Of a stretch of 64,000 bases of DNA, positions 1 through 8,363 are shown piece by piece. The notes under the pieces were generated by a model. That model saw only the letters and a program-made list of their open reading frames with translations. It ran no database searches and was not told the DNA's origin. Position numbers and translations under genes: made by a program. The stretch is from Proteobacteria bacterium UBA981 (GTDB lineage: Bacteria; Pseudomonadota; Gammaproteobacteria; Ga0077536): contig DBBP01000008.1 in NCBI GenBank assembly GCA_002292285.1, positions 124,001-188,000 of the forward strand, written 5' to 3'. Each line of letters opens with the position of its first letter. Positions within the stretch are counted from its first letter, which is position 1.

Positions 1-1065
1 TTTCTCGCAGCGTGCGCAGGCAAAAAGAGCGTGGCGGTTGAATTCGCCTCGGAAGAAGGGCGTGCCATTATCCGCGACCTGGTGCGCGAAACGGACGTTG
101 TGATTGAAAATTACAGTCCCGGTGTGATGGCCAAATACGGTTTCGATTACGAATCGCTGAAAGCGATTAATCCGAATCTGATTATGGCGTCAATTTCGGG
201 GTTTGGTCAGGAAGGGCCATCTTCGAAATTGCCGAGCTTCGACATTATCGCGCAGGCCCAAAGCGGCATGATGTCGATGACCGGTGAGCCGGACGGTCCG
301 CCGCAGTATGTCGGTAATTACATCGGCGATCCGAACGCCGGTGTGCATGCCTCGCTGGCGATTTGCGCGGCACTGTATCAGCGTACGGTTGATGGCGAGG
401 GGCAGTACATCGATGTCTCACAGTTGGAATCCCTGGTTTATCTGGACTACGTCAACTTCCCGGTCTCGATGATGACCGAGGGGCGTATCGCACCCCATCG
501 CTTCGGCGGTGATTTCTATTCCATTTGCCCTTACGGTACCTACCGCTCCAAGGAGGGATACATTGTTTTCGCAGTTGCAGAGCACCAGTGGGCGCCCCTG
601 GTGAAGGCGATGGGTATGCCTGAGCTTGAGAGCGACGAACGTTACGCCACCCAGGAAGCGCGTTGCGCGCGACGGCCTGAAGTACGCGCCTACATCGAGG
701 ACTGGTTGCAGACTTTCAGTAATGATTCGGAGCCGCTACGCCTGCTTGCCGAAGCACGGGTCCCGTCGGCACCGATTCTGGCTATCGATCAGGTACCTCA
801 TCATCAGCAAATCAAGGCGCGCGAACTGTTTCAGGATCTGCCGCATCCGGAACTTGGTAGTACGCCGGTTGCGCGCTCGCCGTACAAGATTGACACGATG
901 ACGGTCGAAACGCCGTTTCGTGCCCCCTATCTTGGTGAGCATAATGAGGAAATTCTGGTCGAGTCGCTGGGTTACAGCGCAGAGCGGCTGGCTGAGCTAT
1001 ATGCCAAAGGTGTGATTGTGAAGGACGCGAAATTGGATGATTTGCGCGCGGCGGGCAAGGTTTAG
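1..1065 (+). CDS. Family III (CaiB/BaiF) CoA-transferase, 5' end outside window
   Basis: This is a formyl-CoA/carnitine-type CoA-transferase that moves CoA from one acyl-CoA to a free carboxylic acid in the cytoplasm. The frame is open from base 1, and the first visible residues already match the family stretch before the VENYSPG segment, so the gene starts upstream; the GTG at 31 is internal. The segment IENYSPGVMAKYGFDY is typical, and GDPNAG near visible residue 110 carries the Asp (bases 328-330) that forms the acyl-anhydride in this family. About 354 residues are visible against a usual 390-420. It faces the minus-strand operon tail-to-tail and probably activates a substrate for the same acyl-CoA pathway. 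The substrate cannot be told from sequence. Confidence 0.93.
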   Translation, partial: FLAACAGKKSVAVEFASEEGRAIIRDLVRETDVVIENYSPGVMAKYGFDYESLKAINPNLIMASISGFGQEGPSSKLPSFDIIAQAQSGMMSMTGEPDGPPQYVGNYIGDPNAGVHASLAICAALYQRTVDGEGQYIDVSQLESLVYLDYVNFPVSMMTEGRIAPHRFGGDFYSICPYGTYRSKEGYIVFAVAEHQWAPLVKAMGMPELESDERYATQEARCARRPEVRAYIEDWLQTFSNDSEPLRLLAEARVPSAPILAIDQVPHHQQIKARELFQDLPHPELGSTPVARSPYKIDTMTVETPFRAPYLGEHNEEILVESLGYSAERLAELYAKGVIVKDAKLDDLRAAGKV

Positions 1066-1104
1066 GCGCTGCAGGATTTGGGCTGATTTTGGCCTGCAGA
1101 CGCC
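1065..1104. terminator. Stem-loop between convergent genes
   Basis: GGCGCTGCAGG (1065-1075) pairs with CCTGCAG-A-CGCC (1093-1104), with a single bulged A and a 17-base loop. It begins at the last base of the CoA-transferase stop codon. There is no U-tract, so factor-independent termination is uncertain. Confidence 0.45.
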
Positions 1105-1197
1105 GGCATGAAAGGCTTTAAATAGTTTCCAACTGGGGAGATTAGGTCGAAAGCCGCTTTCCACGGCGAGTTGGAAGGGTCGAAGAAACCAAGCCCC

Positions 1198-2079
1198 CTA
1201 CTTCGCGCCGTCGTCCCAGAGCCGTGTGGCGGCGGCGTAGTACTCGGGTTTGCCGGTGGTCCATATTTCCCCCCAGTGCTGCCCTCCGCCATCAACCACG
1301 ACCGTCTCGCCATTGATAAATCGCCCGCCTGGCCCGCCGATGAAAACGGCCGCCTCGGCTATTTCCCAGGGTGAGCCGGGACGCATCAATGGGTTGGTTG
1401 CCGGATATCGCGAACGCGCCTCTTCTGGGTATACCGCCCACCCTTCTGTTTCAATGGCTCCGGGCGCGATGCAATTGACGCGGATGTTGTGCGGTGCCCA
1501 CTCGACTGCTGCTTTGTTCGAAAACGCCATGACGCCGGCGCGTGCCGCAGAGGTATGTGCAACGCCGAACAACCCCTGATTGACGACAACGATATTCACG
1601 ATGCTGCCGCTATGTTGCTGCTCACGCCAGGCCTGGGCCGCGCAGTGCATCATGTGCCAGGTCCCGTGCAGGTTGGTGTTGATGACCGTTTGCCAGCCTT
1701 TTTCACTGTAATCCATGGACGGCTGTGGAAATTGGCCGCCGGCGCTGTTAACCAGCAAATCGATCGGGCCATTGTCTGCACCAATCGACGCAAACGCAGC
1801 TTCGACTGATTCGCGTTGACGAATGTCGAGAACCTGAAACGACGCCTTCAACCCCGCTGCTGTGATCGCATCGGCAACGCCTTCCAGTTTTTCCTGAGTG
1901 CGCCCACCCACGATAACGTGCGCACCCAGACGCGCCGCCAACCACGCTGTCGCGCGGCCAATGCCACTACCACCACCAGATGCAAACACGACCTGACCGT
2001 CGAGCAGGCCAGGCGCGAATACCGTCGGGTGAGCAGCGAGGTCTTCGTTGGTTTTCGGGATTGGTGATGAATCTGCCAT
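1198..2079 (-). CDS. SDR oxidoreductase, trans-2-enoyl-CoA reductase-like
   Basis: This is a 293-residue short-chain dehydrogenase/reductase. The Rossmann motif GGGSGIGRA lies at residues 35-43 and NSAGG at 111-115. The usual YxxxK catalytic tyrosine is missing: the region reads HTSAARAGVMAFSNK. The segment AARAGV, followed by an ALEW-like AVEW, is what I recall from the peroxisomal trans-2-enoyl-CoA reductase and 2,4-dienoyl-CoA reductase branch, which also lacks that Tyr. It probably reduces an enoyl- or dienoyl-CoA with NADPH. Its ATG lies 5 bases after the acyl-CoA dehydrogenase stop, so it is the last gene of the operon. An inactive or differently acting SDR cannot be excluded. Confidence 0.85.
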   Translation of the reverse strand: MADSSPIPKTNEDLAAHPTVFAPGLLDGQVVFASGGGSGIGRATAWLAARLGAHVIVGGRTQEKLEGVADAITAAGLKASFQVLDIRQRESVEAAFASIGADNGPIDLLVNSAGGQFPQPSMDYSEKGWQTVINTNLHGTWHMMHCAAQAWREQQHSGSIVNIVVVNQGLFGVAHTSAARAGVMAFSNKAAVEWAPHNIRVNCIAPGAIETEGWAVYPEEARSRYPATNPLMRPGSPWEIAEAAVFIGGPGGRFINGETVVVDGGGQHWGEIWTTGKPEYYAAATRLWDDGAK

Positions 2080-2084
2080 CGCGC

Positions 2085-3302
2085 CTACTTCAGCAGCTCG
2101 CGAGCGATGATCATTTTGCGGACTTCGGTTGTGCCAGCGCCAATTTCAAGCAATTTATTGCCGCGATAAAGTCGATTAATCTCGCTTTCCCACATGTATC
2201 CCATGCCGCCATGGACCTGCACAGCTTCGTCCAGAACGCGGTTGAGCATGTTGGCGGTGTACATAATCGACGCTGCTGTATTGGCGTGGACCATACCGCG
2301 TCCGCCGGCCCCTACTTCGAGGTCATTGACCTCGGCGAGGACCTTGAAATTAAGGGCTTTCATGGCTTCGACCCAGACGTACATGTCGGCGATCTTCGAT
2401 TGAATCATCTGAAATTCAGAAATCGGTTTGCCGAATTGCTCGCGGGTTTTTGCATACTCAATGGTGAGTTCCAGTGCGCGTTCAGCCATGCCGACACAGA
2501 TTGGTGAAATGACCGCGCGCTCCAGATCGAGACCACTCATGACGACGGCGACGCCCTCGTTCTTCTTGCCGACGATATTCTCGGCCGGGACCACGCACTC
2601 ATCGAACAACAGCTCGCCGGTCTGGCTACCGCGGAAGCCCATCTTGTTGAGCTTCTGCGCGACACTGAAACCAGGAAAATCCTTCTCCACAATGAAGGCT
2701 GTGATGCCGTGTGGTCCTTTCTCCGGTTCGGTTTTTGCGTAAACCAGCAGCACGTCCGCGACCGGGCCATTGGTGATGTACATTTTGCGTCCGTTGAGAA
2801 CGTAATTGTCACCCTCCTGGCGTGCGGTCGTGGCCATTGAACCGAGTGCATCGGAACCTGCACCGGGTTCAGTCAGCCCGAGCGCGCCGATTTTCTTTCC
2901 GGAGCACAGGCCCGGCAGGTACTTGGCGCGCAAAAACTCGTTAGCGTTGCGATAAATGTTGTTCATGCACAAGTTTTCGTGTGCAATCCAGCTCAGCGAC
3001 AACGCGTAATTCCAACGCCCGAAGGCCTGGCAGACCAAGCCGCTGGTGAATAAATCAAGCCCTTGTCCGCCATATTCTTCCGGCACTGTGATGCCGAAAT
3101 AGCCGGCATCACCAATGTCAGCGAAGACATTCTCCGGCCACCACTCTTCATCATCCATACGCTGCGAAAGCGGATAGAGTTCGTTGCGGGCATATCGATC
3201 TGCTTCGTCAAACATAGCCTGCTGATCGGCATTCAGCTGAAACGCGTTGTTGAAGTCATCGCCCGGTGGCGATATCGAGTCGGCGGACATTACTTGCGCC
3301 AT
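2085..3302 (-). CDS. Acyl-CoA dehydrogenase, isovaleryl-CoA dehydrogenase type
   Basis: This FAD enzyme of 405 residues introduces a 2,3 double bond into an acyl-CoA and passes electrons to ETF. Flavin-binding segments LGLTEPGAGSDALG (141-154) and MYITNGP (174-180) are present. The sequence GLDLER places the catalytic Glu at about residue 261, the helix-G position known from isovaleryl-CoA dehydrogenase and not the C-terminal position of short-chain enzymes. QVHGGMGY and EIGAGTTEVRK near the C-terminus are typical. A GGAGA ribosome site precedes the ATG. It sits between a PaaG-like hydratase and an SDR reductase, which suggests branched or cyclic acyl-CoA substrates. The exact substrate is inferred only. 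Confidence 0.93.
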   Translation of the reverse strand: MAQVMSADSISPPGDDFNNAFQLNADQQAMFDEADRYARNELYPLSQRMDDEEWWPENVFADIGDAGYFGITVPEEYGGQGLDLFTSGLVCQAFGRWNYALSLSWIAHENLCMNNIYRNANEFLRAKYLPGLCSGKKIGALGLTEPGAGSDALGSMATTARQEGDNYVLNGRKMYITNGPVADVLLVYAKTEPEKGPHGITAFIVEKDFPGFSVAQKLNKMGFRGSQTGELLFDECVVPAENIVGKKNEGVAVVMSGLDLERAVISPICVGMAERALELTIEYAKTREQFGKPISEFQMIQSKIADMYVWVEAMKALNFKVLAEVNDLEVGAGGRGMVHANTAASIMYTANMLNRVLDEAVQVHGGMGYMWESEINRLYRGNKLLEIGAGTTEVRKMIIARELLK

Positions 3303-3533
3303 GTTGTTCTCCGAATTGCTAAATTACGCTGCCGCATTTGCGGCAAGATTATTCCCGCGACGATAAAGAATCGTCTGACACTTGTCCACGCGCGCCAACG
3401 CCTGCCCGCTTGGTCTGGGCGCAATATTTGCCGGAACCTCGTGACTGCCCTCCGGGGCCGAGGCATCCCGTGCTCCAGTCATAGCCCCCGGAGCAATTCG
3501 CCTGCGCAGCGTTGCGCCTGCGGGATTCCCGGC
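3303..3533 (-). other. 231-base gap inside the minus-strand operon
   Basis: There is no convincing gene here. It contains two small stem-loops, GCCGCA-TT-TGCGGC at 3332-3345 and GCGCA-GCGT-TGCGC at 3504-3517. The gap is long for an operon whose other junctions are mostly 5-20 bases, so the dehydrogenase may have its own promoter or be set apart by mRNA processing. Confidence 0.4.
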
Positions 3534-4307
3534 TCAGGATTTTCGCTTCGCGAAGAACGCTTCCAGTTTGGCCAGTGTTTCGGGCGCCGAGACGCTCTCA
3601 GATATGGCTCGCCCTTCGAGTTCGAGCTGTTGCTCGAGCGAATTAGAAAGACTCTGGCGCATCAGCTGTTTGCCAATCCCAACTGCATTTGATGGTGCGT
3701 TTGCCAGTGTCTGGAGTACCTCTTCCAGCGTGCTTTCATAGTCCGCGTCGTCGACTACGCGAGCAATGAGGCCTATTTCCTGGGCTTGTTCGGCACTCAG
3801 CGTCGGGTTGGTGGCCATGATGTCGAAAGCCCGTTGCGCGCCTACCAGGCGCGGCAAAAACCACGTCGAACCACCGTCTGGGGTAAGCCCGGAACGAGTG
3901 TAGGCAAGATTAAATCGCGCTGAGCGTTTGGCAATTGCCATGTCGCTCATACATACCAGGCTGACGCCACCACCAGCCGCAACCCCGTTGACCCCGCATA
4001 CAACTGGCGTCGACAAACGGTTCAGAACCGTGATACCAAGATGAAAAAACGTTGCCATTTCCCGAACGTGTTCGCGTAAGGAATCGCGCTTGGCGAGGAA
4101 TTCGTTGAGGTCACCGCCGACCGAAAATTCGTCGCCATTGGCCGTCAGTAACACCACGCGAATGTCCTTGTTGCCTTCGCACGCGATAGCCGCTTCGGAG
4201 AGTTCGCGCGCGAACTGCGAGCCAATGACATTGTGATTGGCAACATCGTCAATCACGATGCGGGCGATACGGTCCTTGATGGAAAAGTCTATTTTTTTGT
4301 CAGTCAT
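3534..4307 (-). CDS. Enoyl-CoA hydratase/isomerase, PaaG-like
   Basis: This 257-residue crotonase-fold protein has both oxyanion-hole segments, FSVGGDL (61-67) and NGVAAGGGVSL (107-117). The two Glu residues of classical hydratases are not there: AGGGVS replaces the first, and TPDGGSTWFLPR (142-153) puts an Asp at the second. That PDGG-TW-LPR pattern is typical of PaaG-type isomerases and related enzymes, so isomerisation or ring-opening chemistry is as likely as hydration. I chose the ATG at 4307 because TCAAGGACTCACC lies just before it and it clears the upstream stop by 19 bases; an upstream ATG at 4367 would overlap the DUF6285 gene. Confidence 0.88.
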   Translation of the reverse strand: MTDKKIDFSIKDRIARIVIDDVANHNVIGSQFARELSEAAIACEGNKDIRVVLLTANGDEFSVGGDLNEFLAKRDSLREHVREMATFFHLGITVLNRLSTPVVCGVNGVAAGGGVSLVCMSDMAIAKRSARFNLAYTRSGLTPDGGSTWFLPRLVGAQRAFDIMATNPTLSAEQAQEIGLIARVVDDADYESTLEEVLQTLANAPSNAVGIGKQLMRQSLSNSLEQQLELEGRAISESVSAPETLAKLEAFFAKRKS

Positions 4308-4326
4308 GGTGAGTCCTTGAAAGTCG

Positions 4327-4695
4327 TCAACGCTCGTCGGGGTGCAGGTAATCGGGCCGAGACACACGCACTTTCGCGCTAACGTGCGCCTGCATCGCCT
4401 CGAACAGTTGGTCTAGTTGGTCGTCGTGCTGACCTGAACGAATGTTTGTACACAACATTTTGATGACGTCTTGCGGCGCCATGGCGTCACCGCCGGCGAC
4501 CCATTGCGCGAGTCTGTCGTCGTCTTCGGTGCGCGTTGTCGACCATTCATTCAGTTCGCGCTGGGCGATGTCGAGCAGGTAAATCGAGCACAGCGCATGA
4601 TAGCGGTCTTGTTTACCCAGCCGCGGCGACAACTCGTCGATGAATTCGCGCACTGTTTGCAGTAAATCCGGTAGTACGGGCCAATCGTGTGCCAT
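4327..4695 (-). CDS. DUF6285-type small protein
   Basis: The product is a 122-residue, mostly helical, acidic protein without signal peptide or membrane segment. I recognise it as the DUF6285 type from its size, its N-terminal pattern (PDLLQTVREFIDELSP), a central LDIAQRELNEW and its place next to an APH-like phosphotransferase and an acyl-CoA dehydrogenase; its function is unknown. The start at 4695 is preceded by GGAGAATGAC, a good ribosome site, and shortens the longest possible frame by 20 residues. Its constant partnership suggests that it supports or binds the phosphotransferase. That is an inference from context only. Confidence 0.72.
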   Translation of the reverse strand: MAHDWPVLPDLLQTVREFIDELSPRLGKQDRYHALCSIYLLDIAQRELNEWSTTRTEDDDRLAQWVAGGDAMAPQDVIKMLCTNIRSGQHDDQLDQLFEAMQAHVSAKVRVSRPDYLHPDER

Positions 4696-4850
4696 GTCAT
4701 TCTCCGGCGCTGTCAGCGCGTTGATGTCGTCCACGATGCGTGTCTTGCGCCGCAATTGCGTCGCTCAGGAACGCATCGCCGCGAATCGTCGCGGGTATCC
4801 ACGCAAATGCCTTCGGTCATCGAATTTGCCGCGCATGGTGATCAGTCTCG

Positions 4851-5891
4851 CTAGTCGAACTTGCCTGCCATTGTCATCAGCATTTCATACTCTATCAATG
4901 CTGTGTTGCGGCCACATGCGGCGAATGCCGGCGAGCGACGCGTGCCATTCACATGGCCAACGATCTGCATGATGTTGTACAGCGCCCAGCGCATCAGACC
5001 GAATATTTCCCACCAGCGAGCTGCTTCGCGATCGATGGTTCTGCCGCCTGCCTCTTCGTAGGCTCTGTATAAGGTCTCGCGGGAGCCGAATCCGCCGGCT
5101 GGTCGATCAACTGCGCCAAAGCGCCAGGAGCGAGTACAAAACCAACCGAAATCTTCCAACGGGTCGCCGATGTGCGCGCACTCCCAGTCCAGCAAGGCGC
5201 GGATCCCCTCCTCGCCGACCAGCATGTTGCCATTGCGAAAGTCGCCGTGCAGCGGAACCCGAGCATTTGCGGGAGGCTGCGATTTCTCCAGCCACCGGAA
5301 GGCAAATTCCAGCGCCGGATGGGGTTCACCATATCCATCGTAATAACCGATTTGAGCACCCAGTGCGTCGAGGGTATCGGGGACCGTTTCCAGCACTGCG
5401 AATTCGGCGACATCGATGCCATGCAGTTTCGCCAGCATCGCGCCGGCCTGTTTCAGGTAGCGCGCACGTGCGGTTGCGAACTGGGTGCCGCTGAGCAAGC
5501 GTTTGGGTAGCGACTCGCCCGCCACTGCTGCGACGACGTACCCCTGGCCAAGCTCGTCCACCGGCTCCAGTTCAAAAATCGGCTCTGGTACCGGCATCCC
5601 GTGTCGATAGGCGGCACTGAGAACGGCGTACTGCGTCGCCGATGGCAGGAACGGCGAATAGGCCATCGAAATCGTTTCCTGGCGCAGCACCAGGCGCCGC
5701 CGTTGGCCAGCACCGCGAACGTCAAACAAGACCGTGCGATTCGAGCCGCCGAGGGTAGCAACATCGATATTGCTGATCTCGATTGCGTTACCCAGACGTC
5801 GCTGCAGCGCTTCGCCCAGGTGAGCCACAACGGCACTCAGCTCGGCGTCGAGCGAATCAGAGTCTGACACGGCGTTCAGAGGCGTCGTCAT
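4851..5891 (-). CDS. Phosphotransferase family protein (APH/ACAD10-11 N-domain type)
   Basis: The product has 346 residues and an aminoglycoside-phosphotransferase/choline-kinase fold. The catalytic loop HGDFRNGN (215-222) and metal-binding LLDWECAHIGDPLED (233-247) are intact. Proteins of this branch match the N-terminal kinase-like domain of ACAD10/ACAD11, where a hydroxyacyl substrate is phosphorylated before elimination to an enoyl-CoA. Next to an acyl-CoA dehydrogenase and a hydratase/isomerase, a role on hydroxyacyl-CoA is more likely than antibiotic resistance. The start at 5891 lies 19 bases after the upstream stop at 5911; a longer frame from 5987 would run into the upstream gene. 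Confidence 0.87.
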   Translation of the reverse strand: MTTPLNAVSDSDSLDAELSAVVAHLGEALQRRLGNAIEISNIDVATLGGSNRTVLFDVRGAGQRRRLVLRQETISMAYSPFLPSATQYAVLSAAYRHGMPVPEPIFELEPVDELGQGYVVAAVAGESLPKRLLSGTQFATARARYLKQAGAMLAKLHGIDVAEFAVLETVPDTLDALGAQIGYYDGYGEPHPALEFAFRWLEKSQPPANARVPLHGDFRNGNMLVGEEGIRALLDWECAHIGDPLEDFGWFCTRSWRFGAVDRPAGGFGSRETLYRAYEEAGGRTIDREAARWWEIFGLMRWALYNIMQIVGHVNGTRRSPAFAACGRNTALIEYEMLMTMAGKFD

Positions 5892-5910
5892 GCATCGTTT
5901 GGTGCTTGAT

Positions 5911-6912
5911 TCATAACGGGAAACCGACCGGTTCGCCATTTTCGAGAAATTCAATATATTCGGTGACGCCCAGACCCTCGCGGTCATCCCAGCGCCAGCG
6001 CGTTAGTCCTTCGGCGATACGCGATTCGAGCGTTTCGTCACCCACTTTACGCCGGTTTCTGAGTGGTGCCAGGGTCACCACTTCGCCAACCATGGTCGCC
6101 GCCCGTTTGGCGGTACGCACGTTGAGGCGAATCGCCTCGGGATCTTTTGCAGCCGACCAATCCGTAATGATGTCGAGATCAGTGATGTCCTCGTAATCAC
6201 CGTCGAACTGGAGAACACCGTGGCGACGGGTGCGCCCGTCTCGGCCGGTAATTTTTAGCAGCATCATGGCGCGGTCGGGGCCAAAGTTGGCGATCAGCAG
6301 GCGGTAATAGTAGATATTGGTCCAGTAGCGTGGCCCCCACGAATGATCGCGCCAGCCAAGGCCGTTCAGCTCCCAGCGCTCGTTACCAATTTCCATCCAC
6401 CCGGTGGTGCGCATGTGCTGATAAAAGTGTCCAAAGGAAAAATCCCGGCCATAGAGCGTGTCCTGATCATCACTAACTGGCTCCCCGCCGTGGACCGGCG
6501 ACGTGGCGTCGAGTTCGTAGTGAATGCGGCCGTTTGCGCGCGGTGCGGTCTTGAACAGTTCGCGTGGATTGCGCAGCAACTGCGGGTCTTCAAGCACTAA
6601 AAGCTCGCCGGTGTAGTCCATGGTGACTTTTTGTGCCGGTTTATCGACCTGATATTGAAGTCCGCCCGCAGCGAAACCGTCATTGCCAGTGATGTCGGGC
6701 CGTTGAAACTGGCATGCGACGCGTCCATCGGGCAAATACATACACACCTGAGCCTCGGCATGACCCTCGTTCGGGCGATTGCCAATGCGCATCCAGCCGC
6801 CCGAGTTATTGCTGATATCGAAGCCATTGACGTACACGCTTTCATTGAAATTCGTGTCCGCAGTCGGCGCGTGGTTGTATTCGTCGGATTCGCTCAGCCG
6901 GTATTCGCTCAT
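5911..6912 (-). CDS. CrtC/AttH-like lipocalin-fold protein (DUF7064/7065 type)
   Basis: This 333-residue soluble protein carries the signature GLGWRDHSWGPRYW at 184-197, the DHxWG block of hydroxyneurosporene synthase (CrtC) and AttH-like proteins. CrtC hydrates a carbon-carbon double bond in carotenoids. Here no carotenoid gene is nearby, so water addition or isomerisation on another hydrophobic acyl or alicyclic substrate is a guess. It opens the six-gene minus-strand operon that contains a phosphotransferase, hydratase, dehydrogenase and SDR. The ATG at 6912 was preferred to the longer frame from 7002, which would use up most of the divergent promoter region. Function is not proven. Confidence 0.72.
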   Translation of the reverse strand: MSEYRLSESDEYNHAPTADTNFNESVYVNGFDISNNSGGWMRIGNRPNEGHAEAQVCMYLPDGRVACQFQRPDITGNDGFAAGGLQYQVDKPAQKVTMDYTGELLVLEDPQLLRNPRELFKTAPRANGRIHYELDATSPVHGGEPVSDDQDTLYGRDFSFGHFYQHMRTTGWMEIGNERWELNGLGWRDHSWGPRYWTNIYYYRLLIANFGPDRAMMLLKITGRDGRTRRHGVLQFDGDYEDITDLDIITDWSAAKDPEAIRLNVRTAKRAATMVGEVVTLAPLRNRRKVGDETLESRIAEGLTRWRWDDREGLGVTEYIEFLENGEPVGFPL

Positions 6913-7132
6913 GAAATATCTCAGTTTGTTGTGTGCGCTGGCCGAGCATCGTCCTCGCGTCCAAAGACGAAGAACAGCATTTCCTGCCTTCGTGAGACGC
7001 ACAGGCGTTATCGGGCAAAACTGCCCGCGCTCGGGGGATGACTCCTGATATTATTGCGGCTGGCTCGCCGTTGCCAAGCACTGCGGCGATAACTCCACGG
7101 AAATCCATCCGCTACGTCCGCAGGTTCTTCTG
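6913..7132. promoter_or_regulatory. Divergent promoter region of the catabolic operon
   Basis: These 220 bases separate the CrtC-like gene (-) from an acyl-CoA dehydrogenase (+) and should hold both promoters. One perfect inverted repeat, CGGGCA-AAAC-TGCCCG, lies at 7012-7027 and could be an operator. No clear -35/-10 pair stands out, and no regulator gene is adjacent. Confidence 0.4.
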
Positions 7133-8299
7133 ATGAAATTCGAATTTTCCGACGACCAGCTCGCTATCCGCGACGCCATTAACAAACTGTGTGCCGATTT
7201 CGATGCTGATTACTGGCTCGATTGCGACACGACAGGCAACTTCCCTCAGGCATTTGTCGACGCCGTGTGCGCGGGCGGCTGGTTTGGTATCGCCATGCCA
7301 GAGCAATATGGCGGCAGCGGGCTAGGCATCACTGAAGCGTCAGTCATGATGCAAGCAGTTTCCCAGGCCGGTGGTGGGTACACCGCTGCGTCAGCAATTC
7401 ACCTCAACTTATTTGGTCTCAACCCGGTCGTCGTGTTCGGTAGTGATGAGCAAAAACAGCGCATGCTGCCGCCGCTTATTCGCGGCGAAGACTCGGCCTG
7501 TTTTGGCGTCACGGAGCCGAATGCCGGTCTCGATACAACGAGCTTGCAGGTGCGGGCCGAGCGCAGCGGCGACGGTTATCTCATCCACGGGCAAAAGCAT
7601 TGGACCTCGATGGCACAGCGCGCGAATAAGGTTCTACTGCTTGCGCGCACGACACCGCGGGACGAAGTGAAGCGTAAGACCGAAGGGTTATCACTGTTCT
7701 ACACCGATCTGAATCGCGACTACGCGGAAATTCACGAAATTCCAAAAATGGGCCGTAAAGCAGTCGATTCCAACGCGGTTTTCTATGACGGCATGCCAGT
7801 GCCGCAAGAAGATTTGATCGGCGAAGAAGGTAAAGGCTTTCGCTACATTCTGCATGGCTTGAATCCGGAACGCATTCTTATCGCGGCTGAAGCGGTCGGC
7901 CTTGGCCGCCTTGCGCTCAAACGCGCGGTCGATTACGCCAACGAGCGTGTCGTGTTTGATCGGCCCATCGGTAAAAACCAGGCCATCCAGCATCCTCTTG
8001 CGCGCATCTGGATGGAACTGGAAGCGGCCAACCTGATGACCTTCAACGCGTCGAGCAAATACGACGCTGGCGAGGAATGTGGTGCCGAGGCGAATGCTGC
8101 GAAATACCTCGCCGCAGAGGCCGGATTTAACGCCTGCGAACAAGCGGTGCTCACCCATGGCGGCATGGGTTACGCCCGCGAATACCACGTCGAGCGTTAT
8201 ATGCGCGAAATCATGATTCCGCGCATTGCGCCGGTGAGCCGCGAAATGATTCTGAATTTCGTCGGCGAAAAAGTACTTGGATTACCGCGCTCGTTTTGA
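7133..8299 (+). CDS. Acyl-CoA dehydrogenase
   Basis: The product is a 388-residue flavoprotein dehydrogenase. It shows the N-terminal helical domain, AMPEQYGGSGLG (54-65), FGVTEPNAG (124-132) with a Ser-poor flavin loop, and the C-terminal helical domain ending in THGGMGYAREYHVERYMRE. GLNPERI (242-248) has a Glu at about 246, the helix-G type base. It probably oxidises a medium or branched acyl-CoA. Transcribed away from the minus-strand operon, it is followed after 64 bases by an LLM oxidoreductase on the same strand, with which it may be co-transcribed. The ribosome site (CAGGTTCTTCTG) is weak. Confidence 0.92.
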   Translation: MKFEFSDDQLAIRDAINKLCADFDADYWLDCDTTGNFPQAFVDAVCAGGWFGIAMPEQYGGSGLGITEASVMMQAVSQAGGGYTAASAIHLNLFGLNPVVVFGSDEQKQRMLPPLIRGEDSACFGVTEPNAGLDTTSLQVRAERSGDGYLIHGQKHWTSMAQRANKVLLLARTTPRDEVKRKTEGLSLFYTDLNRDYAEIHEIPKMGRKAVDSNAVFYDGMPVPQEDLIGEEGKGFRYILHGLNPERILIAAEAVGLGRLALKRAVDYANERVVFDRPIGKNQAIQHPLARIWMELEAANLMTFNASSKYDAGEECGAEANAAKYLAAEAGFNACEQAVLTHGGMGYAREYHVERYMREIMIPRIAPVSREMILNFVGEKVLGLPRSF

Positions 8300-8363
8300 G
8301 CTGTCGCCGTGCTGATGCCGGTTGTTCAAGTTAACGAATGCACTAACGTCTAGGGGACACACC

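Noticed and set aside
4851..5891. Reading the phosphotransferase as an antibiotic-resistance gene
   Set aside because: Its context is acyl-CoA catabolism, and the motifs match the ACAD10/11 N-domain branch better than aminoglycoside kinases.
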